A DNA stretch of 32,637 nucleotides from Chloroflexota bacterium (GTDB lineage Bacteria; Chloroflexota; Anaerolineae; Promineifilales; Promineifilaceae), in the NCBI GenBank assembly GCA_020631655.1, contig JAHDGV010000014.1, positions 1,774 through 34,410 on the forward strand, given 5' to 3'. Shown piece after piece: positions 31,659 to 32,637 of the stretch (position 1 is the first letter of the stretch; each line of letters begins with the position of its first letter). A model generated the notes under the pieces. That model was not told the DNA's origin and did not search any database. It was given only the letters and a program-made list of their open reading frames with translations. The translations under genes and the position numbers were made by a program.

Positions 31659-32637
31659 TTAGATATCGTATTTTTTCTGGCGCAAACGGAACGCTTCCCG
31701 GCCGCCTTCAAGAATGTTTTCTACCGGCTCACGAATCGCTGGATCATCAATCGAGCCTGACCATTCAATCCAGCCATGTTGCTCATCCGCATTCATCAGC
31801 ATAATCAGCTCGGCGTCTCCTGAAACAGGGATATTGGCGTTATGCGTCGCGATAATAAACTGGCGTCGCTCTTTTTCTCGTCGCAGGGTTTTAACGATGT
31901 CGCTATAGATAAACGCATTGTCGAGATCATCTTCCGGCTGATCAATAATTAATGGGGTGGTTCGTTCGATCAGGATGAGCGAGAGAATGGCGGTGCATTT
32001 TTGACCCGTTGATAGCCCTGCAACACCTTCGGGTGGATTGAGGGAGCGGTATTTCTCACCAACACGCAATTGGATGTCCGGCCGGTCAGGAATATCAAAC
32101 AGCTCTAGTTCAAATAAGGCCAATTCGCTCAGTTGTGACAGTCGGGTTCGATAGGCTTCGCTCACCCCAAAATCAGACTCTAAGATAGAAGATTCCCCTG
32201 CAGTTTGCCGTTCTTGACGGATGGCTTGAGCTAAATCGATGGGGGATTGTTTGGCGGAAACCAGTGTATCTACGACCTTTTTGGTGATGCGGCCGTTGTG
32301 CTTTTTGAAAAGCGTAGTCAAAAATTCTGCGTAGTTTTCTTGATTCCCATCTTTGGTCAGGTCAATTCTGACCGAGCCACCTAGTGCCTCATTTAGCCCC
32401 TCAATCTTATTTTTGCGGACCTCAAAGAGGGTTTGGTTGCGCAAAATGCTCAATTGTTCAAGGTAGTCTGTCCTTGAATCAAGACACTGTATGAGCTTTT
32501 GCTGGGATTCTGTTTGGGCCGTTTCTAGTGCTTCTAGGCCGGTCCTTTTTTCTTGCAAGTCAAAATAGCGTTCGATGCTTAAGCTGTCCCCATGTTTTTG
32601 CAACAACTGCTGATATTCTGATTCAATTTGCTCGTAT
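31659..32637 (-). CDS. SMC/RecN-like ABC-class ATPase, C-terminal part (TrlF-type; N-terminus off window)
   Basis: About 326 codons are visible, and the frame is open through the right edge, so an apparent TTG start at 32606 is not real. A coiled-coil region (upstream part, rich in Glu/Gln/Leu, e.g. RTGLEALETAQTESQQKL) leads to the ATPase head. ABC signature LSTGQKCTAIL, Walker B LIIDQPEDDLD, and H-loop IIATHNANI are clear. The tail LEGGREAFRLRQKKY is characteristic of TrlF-like ATPases, which often carry an N-terminal PHP domain; that part is not visible. The family binds DNA ends or nucleic acids in repair or possibly defence. Walker A is expected outside the window. Confidence 0.82.
   Translation of the reverse strand, partial: YEQIESEYQQLLQKHGDSLSIERYFDLQEKRTGLEALETAQTESQQKLIQCLDSRTDYLEQLSILRNQTLFEVRKNKIEGLNEALGGSVRIDLTKDGNQENYAEFLTTLFKKHNGRITKKVVDTLVSAKQSPIDLAQAIRQERQTAGESSILESDFGVSEAYRTRLSQLSELALFELELFDIPDRPDIQLRVGEKYRSLNPPEGVAGLSTGQKCTAILSLILIERTTPLIIDQPEDDLDNAFIYSDIVKTLRREKERRQFIIATHNANIPVSGDAELIMLMNADEQHGWIEWSGSIDDPAIREPVENILEGGREAFRLRQKKYDI

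Larger units (their letters stand above)
37..32295. repeat. Dispersed highly iterated palindrome CGGCCG
   Basis: A by-eye count gives about 95 copies of CGGCCG in 32.6 kb, about one per 340 bp, spread over coding and non-coding DNA. Intergenic examples are at 4830, 7841, 10728, 17579 and 21618. Within genes all three phases occur: NCG-GCC-GNN (Ala-centred), CGG-CCG (Arg-Pro) and NNC-GGC-CGN (Gly-Arg). Confidence 0.85.

Noticed and set aside
1-32637. CRISPR arrays, IS elements, prophage or integrase genes
   Set aside because: No regularly spaced repeats, transposase or integrase motifs, or phage structural genes were found.

Overview
The window looks like a chromosomal segment of a free-living bacterium of moderate GC content, most likely a member of the Chloroflexota. 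This is inference from several traits: Thr/Pro-rich linkers behind lipoprotein or membrane-anchor segments, a four-domain S1 protein, ClpC together with ClpS and Aat, an MglA/roadblock cassette, and an SLC12-type transporter. No phage, plasmid, IS element or CRISPR array was seen. It reads as housekeeping genes mixed with lineage-specific ones.

Layout. 1-640 (-): start of a dimethylglycine/sarcosine dehydrogenase-like flavoenzyme with a HutC-type operator dyad upstream. 999-4124 (+): a four-gene cassette of receiver-roadblock protein, MglA-like GTPase, MglB-like roadblock protein and DUF4388-roadblock protein, closed by a terminator. 4377-7206 (+): ClpS and an SLC12-like transporter. 7211-10392 (-): MOSC protein, secreted M28 peptidase and a slipin. 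10539-10610 (+): tRNA-Arg(CCG). 10879-13368 (+): membrane-anchored DUF5060/clan-A glycoside hydrolase. 13373-14892: zinc dehydrogenase (-) and LysM lipoprotein (+). 14971-20582 (-): clpC, S1 and tyrS; tyrS has a structured leader with its own promoter and terminator. 20857-21507 (+): aat. 21666-23517 (-): SDR and PLP aminotransferase pair. 23792-28179 (+): DUF2236 protein and a SWIM-SNF2 helicase with a leaderless-type promoter. 28387-30043 (+): Trm112-like protein, single-domain response regulator and GNAT protein. 30165-31539 (+): serine racemase/threonine dehydratase-like enzyme and rpmB with an attenuator-like leader. 31659-32637 (-): C-terminal part of an SMC-like ATPase that runs off the window.

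How genes connect. ClpS, Aat and ClpC, though dispersed, form a plausible N-degron route: Aat tags N-termini with Leu/Phe, ClpS delivers them, and ClpC (with a ClpP-docking LGF loop) unfolds them. The MglA/roadblock cassette is a plausible polarity or motility switch with three differently built roadblock proteins around one GTPase.

The strongest signal not explained by gene content is the hexamer palindrome CGGCCG. It occurs about 95 times, roughly once per 340 bp, in all three codon phases and between genes, far above composition. It behaves like the highly iterated palindrome HIP1 of cyanobacteria. Many genes lack a recognisable Shine-Dalgarno sequence, and several gene starts were moved here on promoter, RBS or family-alignment evidence.
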